Source of the DNA: Oceanospirillales bacterium | GTDB taxonomy: Bacteria; Pseudomonadota; Gammaproteobacteria; Xanthomonadales; SZUA-36 | Direction: 5' to 3' | DNA: 6,650 nt | Assembly (NCBI GenBank): GCA_003232965.1 | Contig: QIKG01000302.1 | Location: forward strand, 1 to 6,650 | Shown here: positions 1-6,650 of the stretch, piece by piece | Layout of the letters: every line of letters starts with the position of its first letter | Numbering within the stretch: position 1 is the stretch's first letter | The notes under the pieces: generated by a model | What the model was told of the DNA's origin: nothing | Databases searched by the model: none | What the model saw: the letters and a program-made list of their open reading frames with translations, nothing else | Made by a program: the position numbers and the translations under genes

Positions 1-3000
1 GTGCGGTAATAATATCAATACTTTCTTCGCCAGGGTTTTGGACTAATAATTGAACCTGTCCATTGGTGCCTTTTAGGAAATTATCGGTGGTGATACTTAG
101 GATTAAACCACCATCTTCTACGGTAATTGATTCTGTTGAGTAAATATTGGCTGAGTCTCCTATTACTGGTCGATAGTGGGTTGCTAATGTCGCATTTATC
201 GTGTCAGTAAAGCTTGCTTCTCCAGGTATCACAATTGGAATTTCTACTGTTCCTTGTGCTGGCAGTGTGTAGGTTGATGAAGCATAGTCTATACTGTTAA
301 TGGTTAGAGTTAGTGAGACATTAGCAAACTCTCTGTCCTCAAAGTTATCGACTACAAAAATCAGTTCGTTCATTAAGCCACGTTTGAGACTCTGGTTGTC
401 TTGAATGCTTGTGACGATCAGAGGCAGTCTCAATACATGTGTTAGCGAACGTTGGGCTTGGTTGTCTATGGCAACAACTGAATAAATGGTTTCTGCACCT
501 GAATATGCATTGTCTGTAAATTCTGTAACCATTACTGGTGTTTGATTGAGTTTTAAACTGTTACCACTGTCTTCTACAAAGATATCGTAATCAGAAATAT
601 TGCTTGATGTATGGCTCCAACTGATAATTGGTGATTGATTTGGATGTAAATCAATGGTGAGGTTATTCACCGGTAACAATTCAAAATTCAAATAATAGGT
701 ATTTGACGGAACAGATTCATTACCAGCTCTATCTGTTGCGGTGGCAGCATAGGCATGTTCTGGGGCTGCTGGTTGATTATCAATTGCTCCATTTTGGGCT
801 AAGCGTTCAAAAATAGGTGTTAGTCCACTAACATCATTGATTGGGTCAATATCCGAACGGTACAAGTTGTATTGAATATACTCATCACCAGGGAACTGTT
901 GTACCGATGCATCCCAGGTGGCAAGTATGCCATTGCCTTGTAGTACCAACATCATATTGGTTGGGGCATTTGGTGGCACAGAGTCTGAATATTTAGTGAC
1001 GGTATGACTTGGCCCACTCACCGCTTCTTGTGCATTTTCTTGTCTTACACTGGCAACCGCGTAAATATAAGTGCCATCTACTGGCGGTGTGTCGGTATAT
1101 TCCAACACATTTCCAACTGTTCTACCTACTGCTACTAAGTCTGGTTCAGATTCATGTTTACGTAAGATTACATATTCGGCAGCATCTACCACATTGAACC
1201 ATGTGAGCTTTATCGCACCTGCTGGAAATCCTTCTGCATTGAGTCCAAATGGCGCATCTAAAGGCGGCAGATTGCCTTGGTATATTTGAAATTGATTTTC
1301 TAATATGATGACATCTGCTGTGTTGTTTAAAGCATCGTATGCGCTGTAAGCAAAACTCAAGGTTTCTGTTTCTGTTACGCCAACATCATTGGGTAGAACA
1401 AATGTAGCTTGCCATTTTCTTGATGAAATTTCTATCAAACCCATTATTTCTGTTTCTACTCTACCTGCTTTAGATAGGTTGTAAAATAATTGAGGCGTTG
1501 ATACCGCATCACCATTTAAATCAAATTCAACAACAATACTGTCACCTGATGTATAAGCCAACGGAGCAATGGGTGTTATGGACAAACTTGTCATTTCTGG
1601 CCCAAGTGTGTCTATCTGTATAGTTGCGCCAACTGTAACATCTGTTCCACGGTTGTTGGATTGGTCAAATGCTGAGAATACTGCAAATGCTGTGTTGTCT
1701 ATTTTTTGAGTGCCCAATTCAAAGAAACCGGTGTACTCGGTGCTTGAAACTGGGTTAATTGTTACCGCTATTGGCACACCACCAATTGGCGAAATACTTA
1801 AATAAGGGGTGGTTAACAGTTCTTCACTAAGAGTCATTTGAAGGTTAACTCTTCCTGCTCCATATATATCATTAACGGCATCGTATTCACCTGTTGGTGT
1901 ATACACTATACTTGCTGTGGGCGGAGTACTGTCAGAAATTGCAGAGGCTTGATTTGAAACGCTACCTTGAATAGATGTTTGACTCACTCCTGCGATTCTA
2001 TAAAAATACTGCGCGTCAGGTATGGCTAAATCATCAAAATTACTTGTGGTGACTAGCTGGTTATTGAGTTTTGTGGCAGAAACAATGTTTTCAAAAGCGG
2101 TGTTTGAACGATAAATATTATAGCCTTGGGTTGTTCCTTCGGTATCAGGATTCCAGGATAACCTAATAATTCCATCGGCACGGGCTTGTGCAAACAACGC
2201 TACTGGGATTATTGGAATAGCTTGATCAACTTCTATATTGATAATGTTTGAGTAATTACCTGCCAATCCACGATTATTGAACACACGGGCTTTGATGGTA
2301 TTATTGCTATTAACCAATGAAATAGTAGTTTGGAATTGATTGTTGTTATCAACTGGAAAGCTATTTAATGCCTGCCCATTAACCATCAATTCTACTGTTG
2401 TTCCAAAATCTGTTGTGCCTCGCACCAGGGTTTGCAGTTCAGCAGTCACAGTATTATTTGATGGAAATGTGATTATTGGGGCTGCTGGGGCTGCTAGTTG
2501 AATGTTTACATTGTAAGTCACGGATGTTGCATTGTTAAATACATCAATTGCCGTTATGGTTAAATCAATATTGCCATCAACCTCATCTTGGATGCTCCAA
2601 TACGCTTGGTAAGAATCAGTGCCATTCCCATCGATTGTATTAAGAACATTAGACAATGATGTGAACTGGGCGCTTGCCATACCTGAATCATCTGTAGCAT
2701 TGATGGTGATGTTTCCTGGCTGAGTTATGCTCATGCCATTTTGAATAACTGTTCCATCAAATAGAACATTGCTAATGATTGGCCCATCGGTATCTTGGAT
2801 AGGGGCTTTCATAACAGTGGTTATATTTGGGTTGAAGTCACCATGTAAGTTTCTGGAAACAACTGCAAAATAGTAGTTAATGTTATTGGTTAATCCAGTG
2901 ACTTCAAAAAAAGCAGCTGATGTATTGGTTACTAGAGTCATTGTAGAAATATCAATGGCAGGAGATTCAGAAAAATAAACATAATAACGCGCGAAGGCGC

Positions 3001-6000
3001 CATTAGAGATAACAGCATCCCATGATAAAGTTATTCTGCCATCATGAGGCTCTGCTTGTAAATTTACTGGGTTAGGTGCCCATGTGGCTATATTTCTAAC
3101 TCGTCCTGAGTTTTCGTTACCTTGATTATCTATGGCTGTAAGTTTAACTACATATTTGGTATTGGTGTTTAATCCTATAAACTGATACGAGTTATTTTCT
3201 TTAGCAATATCAGTTATAAAAACATCATCAAGATAGATTTTATAATTTTCCAAATCACTAACAGTATCAGCTGAGTGGCCCCAGGTGATATCAATTTGAT
3301 CAATATAAGAGTCGGTTACTGTTGGAAAACCCGTTTCTTCAGGCGCAACTGTATCAACAAATACCGCTTCAACTGCGGTAACTTGCGAATCACTTAATCC
3401 TGTTAAATCAGTTGCAACAACAGCATAATAAATCGTTTGGACAGGCGTTATATTTTGAACATTATATATTTGAGTTCCTGCCACGACTGTATCGACAATA
3501 TTGGCATTTGTTATATCGGTAAAATCTGAAGCTAATTGGTAAATGGTATAAAAATCAATATTGCCGCCATTGGCTATTTCATCATATGATTGCCAATCAA
3601 GTTGAGCACTACGCCCTCCTGCATCTACATTGGCTATTAAATTGACAGCTCCTGGGACGGTGTTATTAAACGCTATAGTTGTTGTTACACTAGAACTTTC
3701 ATTTTGTGCACAATCCTTGGTTAAAATGGTTAAGTTGTTGGTTCCTTCTGACAGTGTAATATCTGCAGACCAGTTGCTAAGGTTATCAAGATTAACCACT
3801 TCTATGCCATTGACCCAAACAGATGTATCTGCTTGTTTTGCACCAGTTAGTGTTTGTATTGAGTTTGTTGTGGGTGATGTAACTGGATTGAGTGTCGGTA
3901 TAGGTGGGGCTGTTGCATCAACTATAAATGCAGCATTAAATACATCACTTGAAACCCCGCCTAAATCAACCACTGTGGCATTAATCTCAATAGAGCCTTC
4001 GGGCAAGATACTGTCTGCTGTAAATGTATATAAATCTGTGCTTATATTGCTTGTCCCTGCTACATTTTGACCATTTTCAGTCACAACAAACTGCGAGGCA
4101 GACAAATCAAAACCATTGCCGGCAAAATCATACAGTGACAGCTGTATATTTGCTGGGGCTGATGCCAAACAAACTCCACTAGAGGGTGTCATGGAAATGA
4201 TTGCTGGTTTATCTGTTGCAGAGAAATAAGTTACCGTTGTTGTAGCGGAAATATTTCCAGCCCCATCAACAGAGGTAAATTCCCATACCGAACTGCCTGG
4301 GGGAAGTTCTAAAATAATTGACCAATTAGAGCTACCCAATGCAACATAAGGCTCTCCATTTACATATAGTGATGTATTTTCCTCACGTGTTCCACGTACT
4401 GTAACTATAGTGTTATCAACCAAATTGCTATCTGGTGCAATCATTGCATTTGTCACAGCTGGTGCATTTGGTGCAGTAAAATCCACAGAAATATTTGTGG
4501 TAAAATGATCAATTACACCTTCACCAGCAATGCCATTATCATTTTGATCTAAAATAGGCGCATTTATTAGCAATTGGTATGCGTCTTCAACAGTAATCGC
4601 ACTACTTAATACAATGTCAAAAACACCATTGCCAATACCGGCAATGGAATCAATTGATATTGAGCCAGATGTGCCTGTTAGCTGAACATCAGTAACAGTA
4701 AAATCAATAGCGTCAATATCTTGACTAAAATGTATTCTAACTCTATCAATGTTTTGATTGCTTGCCTCAGGTGAAGTCCAAACCACTCTAACTGGCTTAA
4801 CGAGTTGTTCAATATGAACTGTTCCATCAGCTCCAGCGGGGCCTGAATTACTCACGCCTCCTTTGGCTTCGATTTTTAAGGAAAGATTGGGGCCTTGATT
4901 GACACCATGATAGATAGCAATACGCCCACCGCCACCGCCAGCATCAGGGTTACTGCCTTCGCCTTCGTCTTCGCCTGCCCCTCCATTTGCTTTAATATCT
5001 CCAACTAGTTTTATAACATCCGCCTCAACCCAAACAGAGCCACCGCTGGCTCCACCGTCATAGAAGTTATCGGCGTTACTTACTATGGCATTTGAATTAA
5101 TGTTTCCTTCTAGGTTTAAATAGTCAGTAGTGATTTTTATCCCGCCACCACCTCGACTATTAAACCCAGTTCCTCCAACACCCACTTGGTTTGGGGAAAA
5201 TTCATCACCATAAACAGGGTTGGTGACACCATCATTATAACCATCATTATAAATTGCACCCAAACCACCATAGCTGCCACCAAAAGTGCCAGAAGTTCCA
5301 TCGAGTTTAATAAGGCCTTTTCCAATTAAATCAATTGAAGACGAGTTATCAATTTCAAGTGAAGCAATATTCATAACAGCAATATCTGCCAAGTTCTCGG
5401 CAACATCCTGTGAAATTTTAGCATTATTAAGCAGTCGAACTTTAGACCAATTTTGAAAATAATCAGGCAGGTATGTCCAGTTATTAATCACAAGCTCGTT
5501 ATTAGGTAAATTAAGCTGAGCCGATTGTTTCCAAACAAAATTTTTGCCAGAAAGTTGGCCTGATGTTAATTCAGCGTTTTGTTCAATTCTAGCCTTATAT
5601 GCCACAATATTTTGTGCAGTATCTGCATTTAAAAATCGAATCTTTGCATGTATAAGACTTAAGGGCATATTGTTGATGAAATTATTCGCATAAGAAAGCG
5701 GCGTAAAGCCATTATTAACATTAGTACTTTCTTGATTGACTATGCGTATTTCACCCAAAGCTTGGGCATTGTCTTTTAAATAAACGGTTCCTGCTCCGCC
5801 TTGGATTTGTGTAATATTTGTATTGCTTTTACCGCCAAAGGCTCGGACTTGTGTGTTTAAATCAAAACCGTTCAAGGTGTCGTAATAAACAGCTACCCGA
5901 CCACCACCACCTGGGTTGTCGAAGGCATTGGTACCATTTGCCTCTATGGTTCCTGCCCCTGATAGTGTGTTTGCTGTTAGCCAAATCGAGCCGCCACTAG

Positions 6001-6650
6001 CACCTTTCCAGCGGCCTCCTTCTGTCCTACCGCTGGCTATGATTTGTCCATTTAAATCTAATGCCCCTGTTACATTCAAGGTTATTGAACCACCGCCTAA
6101 ATTACTAAAGGTATTGGCTCCCAGGGCATTGGGTTGACGTAAATCACCGTAAACTGCATTGGTTGTATCATTTACATTTTGCAAGATACCTTGGCCACCA
6201 TGACTTGCCCCACTTAAACCTGTAATTTCTCCTGCTACATAATTTCTTCCCTTCTCAGTGATGTCTATTTTTGATGTTGCATCTATAGTTAGGTTGTCAA
6301 CATCAAGAGTGAAACCTGAAAAGCCAGCACTATGGGTCAATACTGCATTATTGGTCATATGTATGGTATTAAAGCCATGAGAGACGCTGAACTCAACCGT
6401 TGCATTGTCAATATTAAGATTGTTCAATGAAGGTTGAACTAGGTTAAATATAACATGCATGCCATTATTAATGAGATAAGAGTCACTGCTTGGTATAGAA
6501 AATAGTGCCTGATGATCAATGCTAGAGTTATTTATTTGATAAGTCGTATTAACTGTTAATTGCCCAGCTTGTGACCACACACTATTTGCATTGAGTATTA
6601 ATGAGTCAATTACCAAGTCATGTGATTGCAGTATTTCTGAATTTGTAGCC
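1..6650 (-). CDS. Internal part of a giant multidomain surface protein (glycine-rich beta-helix modules plus Ig-like/FN3 array); open at both ends
   Basis: One frame is open from 6649 down to 2, giving 2,216 codons without a stop; start and stop codons both lie outside the window. The translation is rich in Asn, Thr, Ser, Asp, Val and Ile, has only two cysteines (residues 827 and 980) and shows no hydrophobic membrane-spanning stretch. Order: beta-helix-like glycine-rich modules (residues 1-616), an SbsA/Big_5-like domain (617-726), alternating Ig-like and FN3 domains (727-2080), then a CARDB-like region (2081-2216). Such strings are known from exported bacterial adhesins, stalk proteins and large extracellular enzymes; here no enzymatic domain is visible, so the function is unknown and a structural or adhesive role is inferred. 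No frameshift or internal stop was met, so the gene looks intact. Coding and strand are near certain; the surface location is inferred from domain types only. Confidence 0.97.
2..409 (-). other. CARDB-like or other stalk Ig module, cut by the window edge (residues 2081-2216)
   Basis: After the last FN3 the pattern changes. SLKRGLMNELIFVVDN is followed by ANVSLTLTINSIDY, a TYTLPAQGTVEIPIVIPG strand pair and ESITVEDGGLILSI, and then a second, similar opening, FLKGTNGQVQLLVQNPGEE. The 'x-x-G-x-x-(N/G)-x-(I/V)-x-(F/L)-x-V-x-N' opening with a following 'L-P-A-x-x-x-x-x-x-(I/V)' strand is like CARDB and related bacterial domains that stabilise extracellular proteins. Two openings in 136 residues suggest at least two tandem modules, the second incomplete. 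The family name is tentative. Confidence 0.5.
410..1258 (-). other. Three consecutive fibronectin type III domains (residues 1798-2080)
   Basis: Boundaries are about 1798-1893, 1894-1993 and 1994-2080. The B-strand tryptophans are W1817 (AIKLTWFN), W1912 (ILATWDAS) and W2011 (PIISWSHT). C strands read EYVILRK, QYNLYRSD and DYDIFVED; F strands read TYIYAVASVR, AYAATATDRAGNES and IYSVVAIDNQ. The first junction is SDSVPPNAP. The last domain is the most diverged and has no proline-rich linker after it; it passes directly into LRLPLIVTS and the next module type. Its place at the end of the array suggests that it is the boundary between the stalk and whatever follows. Confidence 0.85.
1259..1918 (-). 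other. Two Ig-like domains (residues 1578-1797)
   Basis: Residues 1578-1685 contain VNLQMTLSEELLTTPYLSI, GFFELGTQ and AVFSAFDQSNNRGT, ending IDTLGPE. Residues 1686-1797 start TSLSITPIAPLAYTSGDS and contain VEFDLNGDAVSTPQL, KWQATFVLP and AYSAYDALNNTAD. Both share the plan 'TP-x-x...SGD / x-V-x-(I/M)-T-(L/F)-(S/N)-E' with a late 'A-(F/Y)-D-x-x-x-N' turn, so they appear to be a tandem pair of one Ig subtype that differs from the VNG type. The named family is uncertain; a fold assignment would need profile comparison. Confidence 0.65.
1919..2212 (-). other. Single fibronectin type III domain (residues 1480-1577)
   Basis: The domain opens with PVALFAQARADGIIRLSWNPD (split here as PVALFAQARADG and IIRLSWNPD; W1499), followed by GYNIYRSN as the C strand and QYFYRIAGVS as the F strand, and closes with SDSTPP. 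The GYNIYRS element is especially typical of bacterial FN3 domains. It stands alone between pairs of Ig-like domains. Confidence 0.85.
2213..2782 (-). other. Two bacterial Ig-like domains (residues 1290-1479)
   Basis: Residues 1290-1390 start PIISNVLFDG, contain ITINATDDSGMASAQF and end in an ITAIDVFNNAT strand; this is the 'D-x-S-G-(I/M)-x-S' type of Ig-like module. Residues 1391-1479 contain LVRGTTDFGTTVELMVNGQ and FQTTISLVNSNNTI, which match the VNG-type modules at 727-815 and 916-998. The two are joined by LAAPAAP, encoded by a short DNA duplication. They separate the first FN3 group from the single FN3 that follows. Confidence 0.75.
2478..2495 (-). repeat. Perfect 9-bp tandem duplication encoding the AAP-AAP linker
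   Basis: The 9-mer ggggctgct occurs twice in succession on the plus strand (2478-2486 and 2487-2495). On the coding strand it yields AAPAAP exactly at the junction between two Ig-like domains. The duplication lengthens a flexible or stiff proline linker without touching either fold. Confidence 0.8.
2783..3655 (-). other. Three consecutive fibronectin type III domains (residues 999-1289)
   Basis: Domain boundaries are about 999-1105, 1106-1192 and 1193-1289. Each has the FN3 signature: a B-strand tryptophan (QLDWQ, W1019; DITWG, W1123; TLSWD, W1210), a C-strand tyrosine (FYTIYQ, NYKIYLD, YYVYFSE) and an F-strand Tyr-x-Val/Ala pattern followed by an 'A-x-D/N' turn (IYYAVVATD, KYVVKLTAID, YYFAVVSRN). 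Junctions are DTVAPEE, TWAPNP and DTDGP. FN3 domains in bacteria occur in secreted polysaccharide-degrading enzymes and in surface adhesins; no enzyme is seen beside them here. Confidence 0.87.
3656..4471 (-). other. Three consecutive bacterial Ig-like domains (residues 727-998)
   Basis: Domain one (727-815) has VRGTREENTSLYVNGE, then SNWSIILELPPG and FTSVDGAGNIS. Domain two (816-915) starts AIISMTPSSGVCL and ends VDATAPP; it carries the cysteine at residue 827. Domain three (916-998) has LTGAKQADTSVWVNGI, then SNWSADITLSEGTNNL and TKDCAQNES with the cysteine at 980. Domains one and three are clearly the same subtype: a G-T/A-x4-T-S-(L/V)-(Y/W)-VNG hairpin, an NWS strand, and a D-x-A-x-N-x-S end. 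This is the usual pattern of bacterial Ig-like domains in extracellular proteins, where they act as spacers or adhesive modules. The boundaries are set at the proline-rich linkers and are accurate to a few residues. Confidence 0.8.
4472..4801 (-). other. SbsA/Big_5-like Ig domain (residues 617-726)
   Basis: The segment begins PVRVVWTSPEASNQNIDRV, followed by RIHFSQDIDAIDFTVTDVQL, a variable middle and YQLLINAPILDQNDNGIAG. The order of 'position of features, then a functional-looking strand with F-S-x-x-I/V-D, then a strand ending in an aspartate-rich D-x-N-D-N-G turn' matches the bacterial Ig-like family typified by SbsA/Big_5, where the last element normally reads like DxxGNxL. The Asp/Asn-rich turn (around 4532-4549) could bind calcium, but this is only a pattern. 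The domain ends in the linker VDFTAPNAP. It marks the change from the glycine-rich half to the beta-sandwich half. Confidence 0.7.
4955..4978 (-). repeat. Imperfect 6-bp repeat encoding an acidic Gly/Glu loop
   Basis: The plus strand reads gccttc, gccttc, gtcttc, gcctgc in succession, which encodes AGEDEGEG on the minus strand. It makes an acidic, glycine-rich loop in copy 2 between GDIKANG and the poly-glycine of GGGGGRIAIY; copy 1 has a shorter uncharged-rich loop (NAFDNP) there. It is a short low-complexity expansion that preserves the frame. Confidence 0.65.
5228..5251 (-). repeat. Perfect 12-bp tandem duplication encoding YNDG-YNDG
   Basis: The 12-mer accatcattata occurs twice head to tail on the plus strand at 5228-5239 and 5240-5251. 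On the coding strand it gives the repeated tetrapeptide YNDG within the loop of glycine-rich copy 2 that precedes VYGD. Copy 1 has NVNDTTNAVYGD in that place, without the duplication. Because the unit is a multiple of three, gain or loss of a copy would leave the frame intact. Confidence 0.85.
5324..5761 (-). other. Beta-rich spacer between the two glycine-rich blocks (residues 297-442)
   Basis: This region runs from just after GTVYLKDNAQA to the turn before the second GKG. It has alternating strands such as LGEIRIVNQ, LSLIHAKIRFLNA and NELVINNWTYL and a final LEIDNSSSIDLI strand that matches LTIDATSKIDI ahead of copy 1. It is the only part of the glycine-rich half with many bulky aromatic and Lys/Arg residues (for example FVWKQ, WTYLPDYFQNW). 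It may be a distinct small domain or a few irregular beta-helix coils. I do not recognise a named family. Confidence 0.5.
5762..6256 (-). repeat. Glycine-rich surface module, copy 1 (residues 132-296)
   Basis: The protein-level repeat starts at EKG, continues through GLSGASHGGQG, VYGDLRQP, LGGGSI, a strand TGALDLNGQIIASG, the motif GASGGSIWLTANTLSG, GTIEANG and GGGGRVAVYYDTL (R251), and closes with GGAGTVYLKD. These elements recur in the same order in copy 2, with the KG lysine at residue 133 here and 444 there. Glycine-rich blocks of this style, with a GGSGGSI-strand followed by GGGGGRI-strand, are, to my recollection, found in very large cell-surface proteins of diverse bacteria and some eukaryotes; I know no firm biochemical function for them. 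DNA identity between the copies is low, so the duplication is old and not a recent tandem duplication. Confidence 0.8.
6257..6649 (-). other. Beta-helix-like lead region before the first glycine-rich block (residues 1-131)
   Basis: This stretch consists of short alternating hydrophobic/polar strands separated by Asn- and Ser-rich turns, for example LVIDSLILNANSVW, LNNLNIDNATVEF and LDVDNLTIDATSKIDI. That rhythm is typical of right-handed beta-helices of autotransporter-like or polymorphic surface proteins. It ends in a KG turn (K133) that opens the glycine-rich block. The element VWSQAGQLTV (W25) resembles VWKQSAQLNLP (W373) in the region ahead of the second block, suggesting that the lead belongs to the same duplicated module. 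The left edge is cut by the window, so further copies may lie upstream. The fold is inferred from the pattern alone. Confidence 0.6.

Larger units (their letters stand above)
4802..5323 (-). repeat. Glycine-rich surface module, copy 2 (residues 443-616)
   Basis: This block repeats the order of motifs seen in copy 1: GKG (K444), GTSGTFGGSYGGLG, VYGDEFSPNQ, RGGGGI, YLNLEGNINSN, GASGGSVWVEADVI, GDIKANG, GGGGGRIAIYHG (R576) and a closing GADGTVHIEQL. It differs from copy 1 by a longer, more acidic loop (GAGEDEGEGSNPD) before the poly-glycine and by an internal YNDGYNDG duplication. The close agreement of motif order with copy 1 shows shared ancestry; the sequence divergence shows that it is old. 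After it the protein switches directly to an Ig-like fold, so this is the last glycine-rich unit on the C-terminal side. Confidence 0.8.

Noticed and set aside
1009..1289. Two overlapping short open frames on the plus strand (62 and 72 codons)
   Set aside because: Both are antisense to the FN3 domain at residues 1798-1893 and overlap each other in different frames; their products are low-information.
3630..4070. A 146-codon open frame on the plus strand, the longest closed one in the window
   Set aside because: It lies wholly antisense to well-formed Ig-like and FN3 coding sequence, its product resembles no family I know, and a low-stop antisense frame is expected opposite a Thr/Asn/Val-rich gene. 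I see no convincing ribosome binding site or independent codon pattern.
4532..4549. DQNDNG as an EF-hand or RTX/cadherin-like calcium site
   Set aside because: It is a single occurrence at the place where SbsA/Big_5-like domains normally have a D-x-x-G-N turn; there is no repeated nonapeptide or EF-hand helix pattern. Calcium binding remains possible but unsupported.
4802..4850. A collagen-like GPAGADG string at the end of glycine-rich copy 2
   Set aside because: Only two Gly-X-Y triplets are present and the same position in copy 1 reads GGAGTV, so it is part of the module's closing strand and not a collagen repeat.
5137..5325. A 62-codon open frame on the minus strand with a Met/Val-rich, hydrophobic product
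   Set aside because: It is another reading frame of glycine-rich copy 2, where ggt/gat/tat codons shift to Val/Met/Leu codons. The hydrophobicity is an artefact, not a membrane protein.
5818..6137. Two overlapping plus-strand open frames (60 and 73 codons)
   Set aside because: They are antisense to glycine-rich copy 1; the Pro-rich product comes from reading glycine codons backwards.

Overview
The whole 6,650-base window lies inside one protein-coding gene on the minus strand. Reading the reverse complement from position 6649 down to position 2 gives 2,216 consecutive sense codons with no stop. The frame is open at both edges, so neither the start nor the stop codon is visible and the full protein is longer than 2,216 residues. 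In random DNA of similar base composition (about 40% GC by eye), well over a hundred stops would be expected in that span. I see no other gene, RNA gene, mobile element, CRISPR array, promoter or terminator. Short open frames on the plus strand and in the other minus frames are shadows of this gene. Residue numbers below count from the window's first complete codon, not from the true N-terminus.

Layout from the N-terminal side (high coordinates) to the C-terminal side (low coordinates). Residues 1-616 are a beta-rich, glycine-rich region built from two diverged copies of one module. Each copy has a beta-helix-like lead, a KG turn, a glycine-rich block with a VYGD motif, a GASGGS-(I/V)-W motif, a GGGGR-(V/I)-A-(V/I)-Y motif and a closing G-(A)-(D)-GTV strand. 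Residues 617-2080 are an uninterrupted string of about 16 beta-sandwich modules of 83-112 residues: one SbsA/Big_5-like, then three Ig-like, three fibronectin type III (FN3), two Ig-like, one FN3, two Ig-like and three FN3, plus one Ig-like module already counted in each group boundary as described per entry. Most junctions carry a D-x-(T/V)-(A/P)-P type linker. Residues 2081-2216 begin a different module that resembles the CARDB or transglutaminase-associated Ig folds used as cell-surface stalks, and it runs off the window.

The architecture indicates a giant exported or cell-surface protein, such as an adhesin-like filament or a stalk carrying a functional domain outside the window. No catalytic domain, signal peptide, membrane segment or sorting signal occurs in the visible part. 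The organism is most likely a bacterium with moderately AT-rich DNA. The low cysteine count (two in 2,216), the Asn/Asp/Thr/Ser richness and the module repertoire suit a marine or environmental Gram-negative such as a gammaproteobacterium, but that placement is a weak inference. With a single gene visible there is no operon to interpret.
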